This document shows, one piece after another, positions 48,436 to 60,875 of a stretch of DNA of 64,000 bases. A model generated the notes under the pieces. It saw only the letters and a list, made by a program, of their open reading frames with translations, ran no database searches and was not told the DNA's origin. A program made the translations under genes and the position numbers. Position 1 is the stretch's first letter. The number at the start of each line of letters is the position of its first letter. Source of the stretch: Pisaster brevispinus (Eukaryota; Echinodermata; Asteroidea; Forcipulatida; Asteriidae); the NCBI GenBank assembly GCA_023634235.1, contig JAMKCF010000058.1, positions 248,001 through 312,000 of the forward strand, written 5' to 3'.

Positions 48436-51400
48436 GGGTCACATCACCCCCAGGGCAATATCGAATCTGCACAATTTTAGTACCACTGTAAAGCCCGTTT
48501 CAAGGGCTCCCTCTCCCGTGAATTTGGGGTCGCTGACGATTCTGTAGGCGAGGCGAGCGGCCTGGATGTTAGGCCCACCCCTTAGAGAAATAGGAAAACA
48601 AAAACCAGGGGTAATGGCCACAAATAAAAGTGCGGTGATTTTGGGAATAGGTCCCGATCTAGGAGGGCTAGAGGGATGATTTTTTAGCCTGACTCTGCCT
48701 TAGGTATCCCTGCATCCGAAAATTAGACTTTTACGGCCGTTGCGGGCAGGCTTCACACCGGAAAAGACCAGCAAGCGGGGACACTCCGAAAGCCCCCCAA
48801 AACATCAACTTGATTTTGCTGTAAAAAGACACAAATACAAAATAAGGAGGGTCACATCACCCCCAGGGCATCATCGAATCTGCACAATTTTAGTACCACT
48901 GTAAAGCCCGTTTCAAGGGCTCCCTCTCCCGTGAGTTTGGGGTCGCTGACGATTCTGTAGGCGAGGCGAGCGGCCTGGATGTTAGGCCTACCCCTAAGAA
49001 AAATTGAAAAAAAAAACAAAAAAAAAAAACAAGAAGCAAGGTCGTGCCGGCAGGGGTCATGGCCCAAAATAAAAGTGCGGTGAATTTGGGAATAACTCCC
49101 GATCTAGGAGGGCTAGAGGGATGATTTTTTGGCCTGACTCTGCCTTAGGTATCCCTGCATCCGAAAATTTGACTTTTACGGCCGTTGCGGGCAGGCTTCA
49201 AACCGAAAAAGACCAGCAAGCGGGGACACTCCGAAAGCCCCGCAAAACATCAACGTGATTTTGCTGTAAAAAGACACAAATACAAAATAAGGAGGGTCAC
49301 ATCACCCCCAGGGCATCATCAAATCTGCACAATTTTAGTACCACTGTAAAGCCCGTTTCAAGGGCTCCCTCTCCCGTGAGTTTGGGGTCCCTGACGATTC
49401 TGTAGGCGAGGCGAGCGGCCTGGATGTTAGGCCCACCCCTTAGAGAAATAGGAAAACAAAAACCAGGGGTAATGGCCCAAAATAAAAGTGCGGTGATTTT
49501 GGGAATAACTCCCGATCTAGGAGGGCTAGAGAGATGATTTTTTTACCTGACTCTGCCTTAGGTATCCCTGCATCCGAAAATTAGACTTTTACGGCCGTTG
49601 CGGGCAGGCTTCACACCGGAAAAGACCAGCAAGCGGGGACACTCCGAAAGCCCCCCAAAACATCAACTTGATTTTGCTGTAAAAAGACACAATAACAAAA
49701 TAAAGAGGGTCACATCACCCCCAGGGCAATATCGAATCTGCACAATTTTAGTACCACTGTAAAGCCCGTTTCAAGGGCTCCCTCTCCCGTGAGTTTGGGG
49801 TCGCTGACGATTCTGTAGGCGAGGCGAGCGGCCTGGATGTAAGGCCTACCCCTAAGAAAAATTGAAAAAAAAAAAAAAAAAAAAAAAACCCAGAAGCAAG
49901 GTCGTGCCGGCAGGGGTCATGGCCCAAAATAAAAGTGCGGTGAATTTGGGAATAACTCCCGATCTAGGAGGGCTAGAGGGATGATTTTTTGGCCTGACTC
50001 TGCCTTAGGTATCCCTGCATCCGAAAATTAGACTTTTACGGCCGTTGCGGGCAGGCTTCACACCGGAAAAGACCAGCAAGCGGGGACACTCCGAAAGCCC
50101 CGCAAAATATCAACGTGATTTTGCTGTAAAAAGACACAAATACAAAATAAGGAGGGTCACATCACCTCCAGGGCAATATCGAATCTGCACAATTTTAGTA
50201 CCACTGTAAAGCCCGTTTCAAGGGCTCCCTCTCCCGTGAGTTTGGGGTCCCTGACGATTCTGTAGGCGAGGCGAGCGGCCTGGATGTTAGGCCCACCCCT
50301 TAGAGAAATAGGAAAACAAAAACCAGGGGTAATGGCCCAAAATAAAAGTGCGGTGATTTTGGGAATAACTCCCGATCTAGGAGGGCTAGAGAGATGATTT
50401 TTTTACCTGACTCTGCCTTAGGTATCCCTGCATCCGAAAATTAGACTTTTACGGCCGTTGCGGGCAGGCTTCACACCGGAAAAGACCAGCAAGCGGGGAC
50501 ACTCCGAAAGCCCCCCAAAACATCAACTTGATTTTGCTGTAAAAAGACACAATAACAAAATAAGGAGGGTCACATCACCCCCAGGGCAATATCGAATCTG
50601 CACAATTTTAGTACCACTGTAAAGCCCGTTTCAAGGGCTCCCTCTCCCGTGAGTTTGGGGTCGCTGACGATTCTGTAGGCGAGGCGAGCGGCCTGGATGT
50701 TAGGCCTACCCCTAAGAAAAATTGAAAAAAAAAAAAAAAAAAAAAAAAACCCATAAGCAAGGTCGTGCCGGCAGGGGTCATGGCCCAAAATAAAAGTGCG
50801 GTGAATTTGGGAATAACTCCCGATCTAGGAGGGCTAGAGGGATGATTTTTTGGCCTGACTCTGCCTTAGGTATCCCTGCATCCGAAAATTAGACTTTTAC
50901 GGCCGTTGCGGGCAGGCTTCACACCGGAAAAGACCAGCAAGCGGGGACACTCCGAAAGCCCCGCAAAACATCAACGTGATTTTGCTGTAAAAAGACACAA
51001 ATACAAAATAAGGAGGGTCACATCACCCCCAGGGCAATATCGAATCTGCACAATTTTAGTACCACTGTAAAGCCCGTTTCAAGGGCTCCCTCTCCCGTGA
51101 ATTTGGGGTCGCTGACGATTCTGTAGGCGAGGCGAGCGGCCTGGATGTTAGGCCCACCCCTTAGAGAAATAGGAAAACAAAAACCAGGGGTAATGGCCAC
51201 AAATAAAAGTGCGGTGATTTTGGGAATAGGTCCCGATCTAGGAGGGCTAGAGGGATGATTTTTTAGCCTGACTCTGCCTTAGGTATCCCTGCATCCGAAA
51301 ATTAGACTTTTACGGCCGTTGCGGGCAGGCTTCACACCGGAAAAGACCAGCAAGCGGGGACACTCCGAAAGCCCCCCAAAACATCAACTTGATTTTGCTG

Positions 51401-54005
51401 TAAAAAGACACAAATACAAAATAAGGAGGGTCACATCACCCCCAGGGCATCATCGAATCTGCACAATTTTAGTACCACTGTAAAGCCCGTTTCAAGGGCT
51501 CCCCCTCCCGTGAGTTTGGGGTCGCTGACGATTCTGTAGGCGAGGCGAGCGGCCTGGATATTAGGCCTACCCCTAAGAAAAATTGAAAAAAAAAACAAAA
51601 AAAAAAAACAAGAAGCAAGGTCGTGCCGGCAGGGGTCATGGCCCAAAATAAAAGTGCGGTGAATTTGGGAATAACTCCCGATCTAGGAGGGCTAGAGGGA
51701 TGATTTTTTGGCCTGACTCTGCCTTAGGTATCCCTGCATCCGAAAATTTGACTTTTACGGCCGTTGCGGGCAGGCTTCAAACCGAAAAAGACCAGCAAGC
51801 GGGGCACTCCGAAAGCCCCGCAAAACATCAACGTGATTTTGCTGTAAAAAGACACAAATACAAAATAAGGAGGGTCACATCACCCCCAGGGCAATATCAA
51901 ATCTGCACAATTTTAGTACCACTGTAAAGCCCGTTTCAAGGGCTCCCTCTCCCGTGAGTTTGGGGTCCCTGACGATTCTGTAGGCGAGGCGAGCGGCCTG
52001 GATGTTAGGCCCACCCCTTAGAGAAATAGGAAAACAAAAACCAGGGGTAATGGCCCAAAATAAAAGTGCGGTGATTTTGGGAATAACTCCCGATCTAGGA
52101 GGGCTAGAGAGATGATTTTTTTACCTGACTCTGCCTTAGGTATCCCTGCATCCGAAAATTAGACTTTTACGGCCGTTGCGGGCAGGCTTCACACCGGAAA
52201 AGACCAGCAAGCGGGGACACTCCGAAAGCCCCCCAAAACATCAACTTGATTTTGCTGTAAAAAGACGCAAATACAAAATAAGGAGGGTCACATCACCCCC
52301 AGGGCAATATCGAATCTGCACAATTTTAGTACCACTGTAAAGCCCGTTTCAAGGGCTCCCTCTCCCGTGAATTTGGGGTCGCTGACGATTCTGTAGGCGA
52401 GGCGAGCGGCCTGGATGTTAGGCCCACCCCTTAGAGAAATAGGAAAACAAAAACCAGGGGTAATGGCCACAAATAAAAGTGCGGTGATTTTGGGAATAGG
52501 TCCCGATCTAGGAGGGCTAGAGGGATGATTTTTTAGCCTGACTCTGCCTTAGGTATCCCTGCATCCGAAAATTAGACTTTTACGGCCGTTGCGGGCAGGC
52601 TTCACACCGGAAAAGACCAGCAAGCGGGGACACTCCGAAAGCCCCCCAAAACATCAACTTGATTTTGCTGTAAAAAGACACAAATACAAAATAAGGAGGG
52701 TCACATCACCCCCAGGGCATCATCGAATCTGCACAATTTTAGTACCACTGTAAAGCCCGTTTCAAGGGCTCCCCCTCCCGTGAGTTTGGGGTCGCTGACG
52801 ATTCTGTAGGCGAGGCGAGCGGCCTGGATGTTAGGCCTATCCCTAAGAAAAATTGAAAAAAAAAAAAAAAAAAAAAAAAACAAGAAGCAAGGTCGTGCCG
52901 GCAGGGGTCATGGCCCAAAATAAAAGTGCGGTGAATTTGGGAATAACTCCCGATCTAGGAGGGCTAGAGGGATGATTTTTTGGCCTGACTCTGCCTTAGG
53001 TATCCCTGCATCCGAAAATTTGACTTTTACGGCCGTTGCGGGCAGGCTTCAAACCGAAAAAGACCAGCAAGCGGGGACACTCCGAAAGCCCCGCAAAACA
53101 TCAACGTGATTTTGCTGTAAAAAGACACAAATACAAAATAAGGAGGGTCACATCACCCCCAGGGCAATATCGAATCTGCACAATTTTAGTACCACTGTAA
53201 AGCCCGTTTCAAGGGCTCCCTCTCCAGTGAATTTGGGGTCGCTGACGATTCTGTAGGCGAGGCGAGCGGCCTGGATGTTAGGCCCACCCCTTAGAGAAAT
53301 AGGAAAACAAAAACCAGGGGTAATGGCCACAAATAAAAGTGCGGTGATTTTGGGAATAGGTCCCGATCTAGGAGGGCTAGAGGGATGATTTTTTAGCCTG
53401 ACTCTGCCTTAGGTATCCCTGCATCCGAAAATTAGACTTTTACGGCCGTTGCGGGCAGGCTTCACACCGGAAAAGACCAGCAAGCGGGGACACTCCGAAA
53501 GCCCCCCAAAACATCAACTTGATTTTGCTGTAAAAAGACACAAATACAAAATAAGGAGGGTCACATCACCCCCAGGGCATCATCGAATCTGCACAATTTT
53601 AGTACCACTGTAAAGCCCGTTTCAAGGGCTCCCTCTCCCGTGAGTTTGGGGTCGCTGACGATTCTGTAGGCGAGGCGAGCGGCCTGGATGTTAGGCCTAC
53701 CCCTAAGAAAAATTGAAAAAAAAAAAAAAAAAAAAAAAAAACAAGAAGCAAGGTCGTGCCGGCAGAGGTCATGGCCCAAAATAAAAGTGCGGTGAATTTG
53801 GGAATAACTCCCGATCTAGGAGGGCTAGAGGGATGATTTTTTGGCCTGACTCTGCCTTAGGTATCCTTGCATCCGAAAATTAGACTTTTACGGCCGTTGC
53901 GGGCAGGCTTCACACCGGAAAAGACCAGCAAGCGGGGACACTCCGAAAGCCCCGCAAAACATCAACGTGATTTTGCTGTAAAAAGACACAAATACAAAAT
54001 AAGGA
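48436..54005. repeat. Nested higher-order block, 2,579 / 1,270 / 860 bp
   Basis: Unit starts: 48436 B, 48849 A, 49294 B, 49707 A, 50154 B, 50567 A, 51015 B, 51428 A, 51872 B, 52285 B, 52698 A, 53145 B, 53558 A. A B-A pair marked by cgtgaatttgg (B) and gggcatcatcg plus aacaagaagc (A) begins at 48436, 51015, 52285 and 53145, spacings 2,579, 1,270 and 860 bp. The A members at 48849, 51428 and 52698 also share ttcaaaccgaaaaagacc. The spacing shortens step by step along the array, as expected if the same dimer was repeatedly duplicated with fewer intervening units. Confidence 0.9.
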
Positions 54006-56135
54006 GGGTCACATCACCCCCAGGGCAATATCGAATCTGCACAATTTTAGTACCACTGTAAAGCCCGTTTCTAAGGCTCCCTCTCCCGTGAGTTTGGGGT
54101 CGCTGACGATTCTGTAGGCGAGGCGAGCGTCCTGGATGTTAGGCCCACCCCTTAGAGAAATAGGAAAACAAAAACCAGGGGTAATGGCCCAAAATAAAAG
54201 TGCGGTGAATTTGGGAATAGGTCCCGATCTAGGAGGGCTAGAGAGATGATTTTTTACCTGACTCTGCCTTAGGTATCCCTGCATCCGAAAATTAGACTTT
54301 TACGGCCGTTGCGGGCAGGCTTCACACCGGAAAAGACCAGCAAGCGGGGACACTCCGAAAGCCCCCCAAAACATCAACTTGATTTTGCTGTAAAAAGACA
54401 CAAATACAAAATAAGGAGGGTCACATCACCCCCAGGGCAATATCAAATCTGCACAATTTTAGTACCACTGTAAAGCCCGTTTCAAGGGCTCCCTCTCCCG
54501 TGAGTTTGGGGTCGCTGACGATTCTGTAGGCGAGGCGAGCGGCCTGGATGTTAGGCCTACCCCTAAGAAAAATTGAAAAAAAACAAACAAAAAAAAACCC
54601 CAGAAGCAAGGTCGTGCCGGCAGGGGTCATGGCCCAAAATAAAAGTGCGGTGAATTTGGGAATAACTCCCGATCTAGGAGGGCTAGAGGGATGATTTTTT
54701 GGCCTGACTCTGCCTTAGGTATCCCTGCATCCGAAAATTAGACTTTTACGGCCGTTGCGGGCAGGCTTCAAACCGGAAAAAACCAGCAAGCGGGGACACT
54801 CCGAAAGCCCCGCAAAACATCAACGTGATTTTGCTGTAAAAAGACACAAATACAAAATAAGGAGGGTCACATCACCCCCAGGGCAATATCGAATCTGCAC
54901 AATTTTAGTACCACTGTAAAGCCCGTTTCAAGGGCTCCCTCTCCCGTGAGTTTGGGTCCGCTGACGATTCTGTAGGCGAGGCGAGCGGCCTGGATGTTAG
55001 GCCCACCCCTTAGAGAAATAGGAAAACAAAAACCAGGGGTAATGGCCCAAAATAAAAGTGCGGTGATTTTGGGAATAAGTCCCGATCTAGGAGGGCTAGA
55101 GAGATGATTTTTTTACCTGACTCTGCCTTAGGTATCCCTGCATCCGAAAATTAGACTTTTACGGCCGTTGCGGGCAGGCTTCACACCGGAAAAGACCAGC
55201 AAGCGGGGACACTCCGAAAGCCCCCCAAAACATCAACTTGATTTTGCTGTAAAAAGACACAAATACAAAATAAGGAGGGTCACATCACCCCCAGTGCAAT
55301 ATCAAATCTGCACAATTTTAGTACCACTGTAAAGCCCGTTTCAAGGGCTCCCTCTCCCGTGAGTTTGGGGTCGCTGACGATTCTGTAGGCGAGGCGAGCG
55401 GCCTGGATGTTAGGCCTACCCCTAAGAAAAATTGAAAAAAAACAAACAAAAAAAAACCCCAGAAGCAAGGTCGTGCCGGCAGGGGTCATGGCCCAAAATA
55501 AAAGTGCGGTGAATTTGGGAATAACTCCCGATCTAGGAGGGCTAGAGGGATGATTTTTTGGCCTGACTCTGCCTTAGGTATCCCTGCATCCGAAAATTAG
55601 ACTTTTACGGCCGTTGCGGGCAGGCTTCAAACCGGAAAAAAACAGCAAGCGGGGACACTCCGAAAGCCCCGCAAAACATCAACGTGATTTTGCTGTAAAA
55701 AGACACAAATACAAAATAAGGAGGGTCACATCACCCCCAGGGCAATATCGAATCTGCACAATTTTAGTACCACTGTAAAGCCCGTTTCAAGGGCTCCCTC
55801 TCCCGAGAGTTTGGGTCCGCTGACGATTCTGTAGGCGAGGCGAGCGGCCTGGATGTTAGGCCCACCCCTTAGAGAAATAGGAAAACAAAAACCAGGGGTA
55901 ATGGCCCAAAATAAAAGTGCGGTGATTTTGGGAATAAGTCCCGATCTAGGAGGGCTAGAGAGATTATTTTTTTACCTGACTCTGCCTTAGGTATCCCTGC
56001 ATCCGAAAATTAGACTTTTACGGCCGTTGCGGGCAGGCTTCACACCGAAAAAGACCAGCAAGCGGGGACACTCCGAAAGCCCCCCAAAACACCAAATTGA
56101 TTTTGCTGTAAAAACACACAAATACAAAATAAGGA
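54006..56135. repeat. Dimer duplication, 859 bp x 2
   Basis: Unit starts: 54006 B, 54418 A, 54864 B, 55277 A, 55723 B. The pairs 54418/54864 and 55277/55723 share the interrupted tract aaaacaaacaaaa, the run of four C before agaagc, ttcaaaccggaaaaa and gtttgggtccgctg. Differences include accccagtgc near 55,292 and cccgagagt near 55,803 in the second copy. Confidence 0.9.
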
Positions 56136-58004
56136 GGGTCACATCACCCCCAGGGCAATATCGAATCTGCACAATTTTAGTACCACTGTAAAGCCCGTTT
56201 TAAGGGCTCCCTTTCCTGTGAGTTTGGGGTCGCTGACGATTCTATAGGCAAGGCGAGCGGCCTGGATGTTAGGCCTACCCCTAAGAAAAATTGAAAAAAA
56301 AAAAAAAAAAAAAAAAAACCAGGAAGCAAGGTCGTGCCGGCAGGGGTCATGGCCCGAAATAAAAGTGCGGTGAATTTGGGAATAACTCCCGATCTAGGAG
56401 GGCTAGAGGGATGATTTTTTGGCCTGACTCTGCCTTAGGTATCCCTGCATCCGAAAATTAGACTTTTACGGCCGTTGCGGGCAGGCTTCACACCGGAAAA
56501 GACCAGCAAGCGGGGACACTCCGAAAGCCCCGCAAAACATCAACGTGATTTTGCTGTAAAAAGACACAAATACAAAATAAGGAGGGTCACATCACCCCCA
56601 GGGCAATATCGAATCTGCACAATTTTAGTACCACTGTAAAGCCCGTTTCAAGGGCTCCCTCTCCCGTGAGTTTGGGGTCGCTGACGATTCTGTAGGCGAG
56701 GCGAGCGGCCTGGATGTTAGGCCCACCCCTTAGAGAAATAGGAAAACAAAAACCAGGGGTAATGGCCCAAAATAAAAGTGCGGTGATTTTGGGAATAAGT
56801 CCCGATCTAGGAGGGCTAGAGAGATGATTTTTTTACCTGACTCTGCCTTAGGTATCCCTGCATCCGAAAATTAGACTTTTACGGCCGTTGCGGGCAGGCT
56901 TCACACCGGAAAAGACCAGCAAGCGGGGACACTCCGAAAGCCCCGCAAAACATCAACGTGATTTTGCTGTAAAAAGACACAAATACAAAATAAGGAGGGT
57001 CACATCACCCCCAGGGCAATATCAAATCTGCACAATTTTAGTACCACTGTAAAGCCCGTTTCAAGGGCTCCCTCTCCCGTGAGTTTGGGGTCGCTGACGA
57101 TTCTGTAGGCGAGGCGAGCGGCCTGGATGTTAGGCCTACCCCTAAGAAAAATTGAAAAAAAAAAAAAAAAAAAAAACCCAGAAGCAAGGTCGTGCCGGCA
57201 GGGGTCATGGCCCAAAATAAAAGTGCGGTGAATTTGGGAATAACTCCCGATCTAGGAGGGCTAGAGGGATGATTTTTTGGCCTGACTCTGCCTTAGGTAT
57301 CCCTGCATCCGAAAATTAGACTTTTACGGCCGTTGCGGGCAGGCTTCACACCGGAAAAGACCAGCAAGCGGGGACACTCCGAAAGCCCCGCAAAACATCA
57401 ACGTGATTTTGCTGTAAAAAGACACAAATACAAAATAAGGAGGGTCACATCACCCCCAGGGCAATATCGAATCTGCACAATTTTAGTACCACTGTAAAGC
57501 CCGTTTCAAGGGCTCCCTCTCCCGTGAGTTTGGGGTCGCTGACGATTCTGTAGGCGAGGCGAGCGGCCTGGATGTTAGGCCCATCCCTTAGAGAAATAGG
57601 AAAACAAAAACCAGGGGTTATGGCCAAAAATAAAAGTGCGGTGATTTTGGGAATAAGTCCCGATCTAGGAGGGCTAGAGAGATGATGTTTTTACCTGACT
57701 CTGCCTTAGGTATCCCTGCATCCGAAAATTAGACTTTTACGGCCGTTGCGGGCAGGCTTCACACCGGAAAAGACCAGCAAGCGGGAACACTCCGAAAGCC
57801 CCCCAAAACATCAACTTGATTTTGCTGTAAAAAGACACAAATACAAAATAAGGAGGGTCACATCACCCCCAGGGCAATATCGAATCTGCACAATTTTAAT
57901 ACCACTGTAAAGCCCGTTTCAAGGGCTCCCTCTCCCGTGAGTTTGGGGTCCCTGACGATTCTGTAGGCGAGGCGAGCGGCCTGGATGTTAGGACTACCCC
58001 TAAG

Positions 58005-58038
<34 letters not shown>

Positions 58039-58300
58039 AGAAGCAAGGTCGTGCCGGCAGGGGTCATGGCCCAAAATAAAAGTGCGGTGAATTTGGGAAT
58101 TACTCCCGATCTAGGAGGGCTAGAGGGATGATTTTTTGGCCTGACTCTGCCTTAGGTATCCCTGCATCCGAAAATTAGACTTTTACGGCCGTTGCGGGCA
58201 GGCTTCACACCGGAAAAGACCAGCAAGCGGGGACACTCCGAAAGCCTCGCAAAACATCAACGTGATTTTGCTGTAAAAAGACACAAATACAAAATAAGGA
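56136..58300. repeat. Array segment: A, B, A, B, A
   Basis: Unit starts: 56136 A, 56584 B (with an A-like ccccgc and aacgtg end), 56997 A, 57442 B, 57855 A. Just before 56136, ccgaaaaagacc and aacaccaaattg resemble the units near 35,841-36,686, a relation over about 20 kb. The A unit at 57855 has lost the ttg that normally precedes the tract. Confidence 0.85.
58005..58037. repeat. Longest pure poly(A) run noticed (33 A)
   Basis: In this copy the ttg that separates the leading aaaaa from the main tract is missing, so the two merge into one 33-base run. It is flanked by cccctaag and cagaagcaagg. Confidence 0.85.
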
Positions 58301-60875
58301 GGGTCACATCACCCCCAGGGCAATATCGAATCTGCACAATTTTAGTACCACTGTAAAGCCCGTTTCAAGGGCTCCCTCTCCCGTGAGTTTGGGGTTGCTG
58401 ACGTTTCTGTAGGCGAGGCGAGCGGCCTGGATGTTAGGCCCACCCCTTAGAGAAATAGGAAAACAAAAACCAGGGGTAATGGCCCAAAATAAAAGTGCGG
58501 TGATTTTGGGAATAAGTCCCGATCTAGGAGGGCTAGAGAGATGATTTTTTTACCTGACTCTGCCTTAGGTATCCCTGCATCCGAAAATTATATTTGTACG
58601 GCCGTTGCGGGCAGGCTTCACACCGAAAAATACCAGCAAGCGGGGACACTCCGAAAGCCCCGCAAAACATCAACGTGATTTTGCTGTAAAAAGACACAAA
58701 TACAAAATAAGGAGGGTCACATCACCCCCAGGGCAATATCGAATCTGCACAATTTTAGTACCACTGTAAAGCCCGTTTCAAGGGCTCCCTCTCCCGTGAG
58801 TTTGGGGTCGCTGACGATTCTGTAGGCGAGGCGAGCGGCCTGGATGTTAGGCCCACCCCTTAGAGAAATAGGAAAACAAAAACCAGGGGTAATGGCCCAA
58901 AATAAAAGTGCGGTGATTTTGGGAATAAGTCCCGATCTAGGAGGGCTAGATAGATGATTTTTTTTACCTGACTCTGCCTTAGGTATCCCTGCATCCGAAA
59001 ATTAGACTGTTACGGCCGTTGCGGGCAGGCTTCACACCGGAAAAGACCAGCAAGCGGGGACACTCCGAAAGCCCCGCAAAACATCAACGTGATTTTGCTG
59101 TAAAAAGACACAAATACAAAATAAGGAGGGTCACATCACCCCCAGGGCAATATCGAATCTGCACAATTTTAGTACCACTGTAAAGCCCGTTTCAAGGGCT
59201 CCCTCTCCCGTGAGTTTGGGGTCGGTGACGATTCTGTAGGCGAGGCGAGCGGCCTGGATGTTAGGCCCACCCCTTAGAGAAATAGGAAAACAAAAACCAG
59301 GGGTAATGGCCCAAAATAAAAGTGCGGTGATTTTGGGAATAAGTCCCGATCTAGGAGGGCTAGAGAGATGATTTTTTTACCTGACTCTGCCTTAGGTATC
59401 CCTGCATCCGAAAATTAGACTTTTACGGCCGTTGCGGGCAGGCTTCATACCGGAAAAGACCAGCAAGCGGGGACATTCCGAAAGCCCCCCAAAACATCAA
59501 CTTGATTTTGCAGTAAAAAGACACAAATACAAAATAAGGAGGGTCACATCACCCCCAGGGCAATATCGAATCTGCACAATTTTAGTACCACTGTAAAGCC
59601 CGTTTCAAGGGCTCCCTCTCCCGTGAGTTTGGGGTCGCTGACGATTCTGTAGGCGAGGCGAGCGGCCTGGATGTTAGGCCTACCCCTAAGAAAAATTGAA
59701 AAAAAAAAAGAAAAAAAAAAACCAGAAGCAAGGTCATGCCGGCAGGGGTCATGGCCCAAAATAAAAGTGCGGTGAATTTGGGAATAACTCCCGATCTAGG
59801 AGGGCTAGAGAGATGATTTTTTACCTGACTCTGCCTTAGGTATCCCTGCATCCGAAAATTAGACTTTTACGGCCGTTTCGGGCAGGCTTCACACCGGAAA
59901 AGACCAGCAAGCGGGGACACTCCGAAAGCCCCCCAAAACATCAACTTGATTTTGCTGTAAAAAGACACAAATACAAAATAAGGAGGGTCACATCACCCCC
60001 AGGGCAATATCGAATCTGCACAATTTTAGTACCACTGTAAAGCCCGTTTCAAGGGCTCCCTCTCCCGTGAGTTTGGGGTCGCTGACAATTCTGTAGGCGA
60101 GGCGAGCGGCCTGGATGTTATGCCTACCCCTAAGAAAATTGGAAAAAACAAAAAAACAAAAAAACCAGAAGCAAGGTCGTGCCGGAAGGGGTCATGGCCC
60201 AAAATAAAAGTGCGGTGAATTTGGGAATAACTCCCGATCTAGGAGGGCTAGAGGGATGATTTTTTGGCCTGACTCTGCCTTGGGTATCCCTGCATCCGAA
60301 AATTAGACTTTTACGGCCGTTGCGGGCAGGCTTCACACCGGAAAAGACCAGCAAGCGGGGACACTCCGAAAGCCCCCCAAAACATCAACTTGATTTTGCT
60401 TTAAAAAGACACAAATACAAAATAAGGAGGGTCACATCACCCCCAGGGCAATACCGAATCTGCACAATTTTAGTACCACTGTAAAGCCCGTTTCAAGGGC
60501 TCCCTCTCCCGTGAGTTTGGGGTCGCTGACGATTCTGTAGGCGAGGCGAGCGGCCTGGATGTTAGGCCCACCCCTAAGAAAAATTGAAAAAAAAAAAAAA
60601 AAAAAAAAAAAACAGAAGCAAGGTCGTGCCGGCAGGGGTCATGGCCCAAAATAAAAGTGCGGTGAATTTGGGAATAACTCCCGATCTAGGAGGGGTAGAG
60701 GGATGATTTTTTGGCCTGACTCTGCCTTAGGTATCCCTGCATCCGAAAATTAGACTGTTACGGCCGTTGCGGGCAGGCTTCACACCGGAAAAGACCAGCA
60801 AGCGGGGACACTCCGAAAGCCCCCCAAAACATCAACGTGATTTTGCTGTAAAAAGACACAAATACAAAATAAGGA
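58301..60875. repeat. Array segment: B, B, B, A, A, A
   Basis: Unit starts: 58301 B, 58714 B, 59128 B, 59541 A, 59985 A, 60429 A. The units 58301 and 58714 carry ctgacgtttctg, aattatatttgtacgg, ccgaaaaatacc, ctagatagatg and gactgttacgg and recur at 60876 and 61289 (offset 2,575 bp). The unit at 59985 carries gacaattctg, gttatgcctacc, a tract broken by C, gccggaagggg and ccttgggtatcc. The unit at 60429 starts with the gcaataccg variant but has a cccacccctaag left flank, so it is another mosaic. Confidence 0.87.

Noticed and set aside
3834..54061. Plus-strand open frames at 3,834-4,028, 51,700-51,927 and 53,867-54,061
   Set aside because: They are the monomer end read across the unit boundary and are open only where single-base changes or small deletions remove stops. 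The same region is closed in most units.
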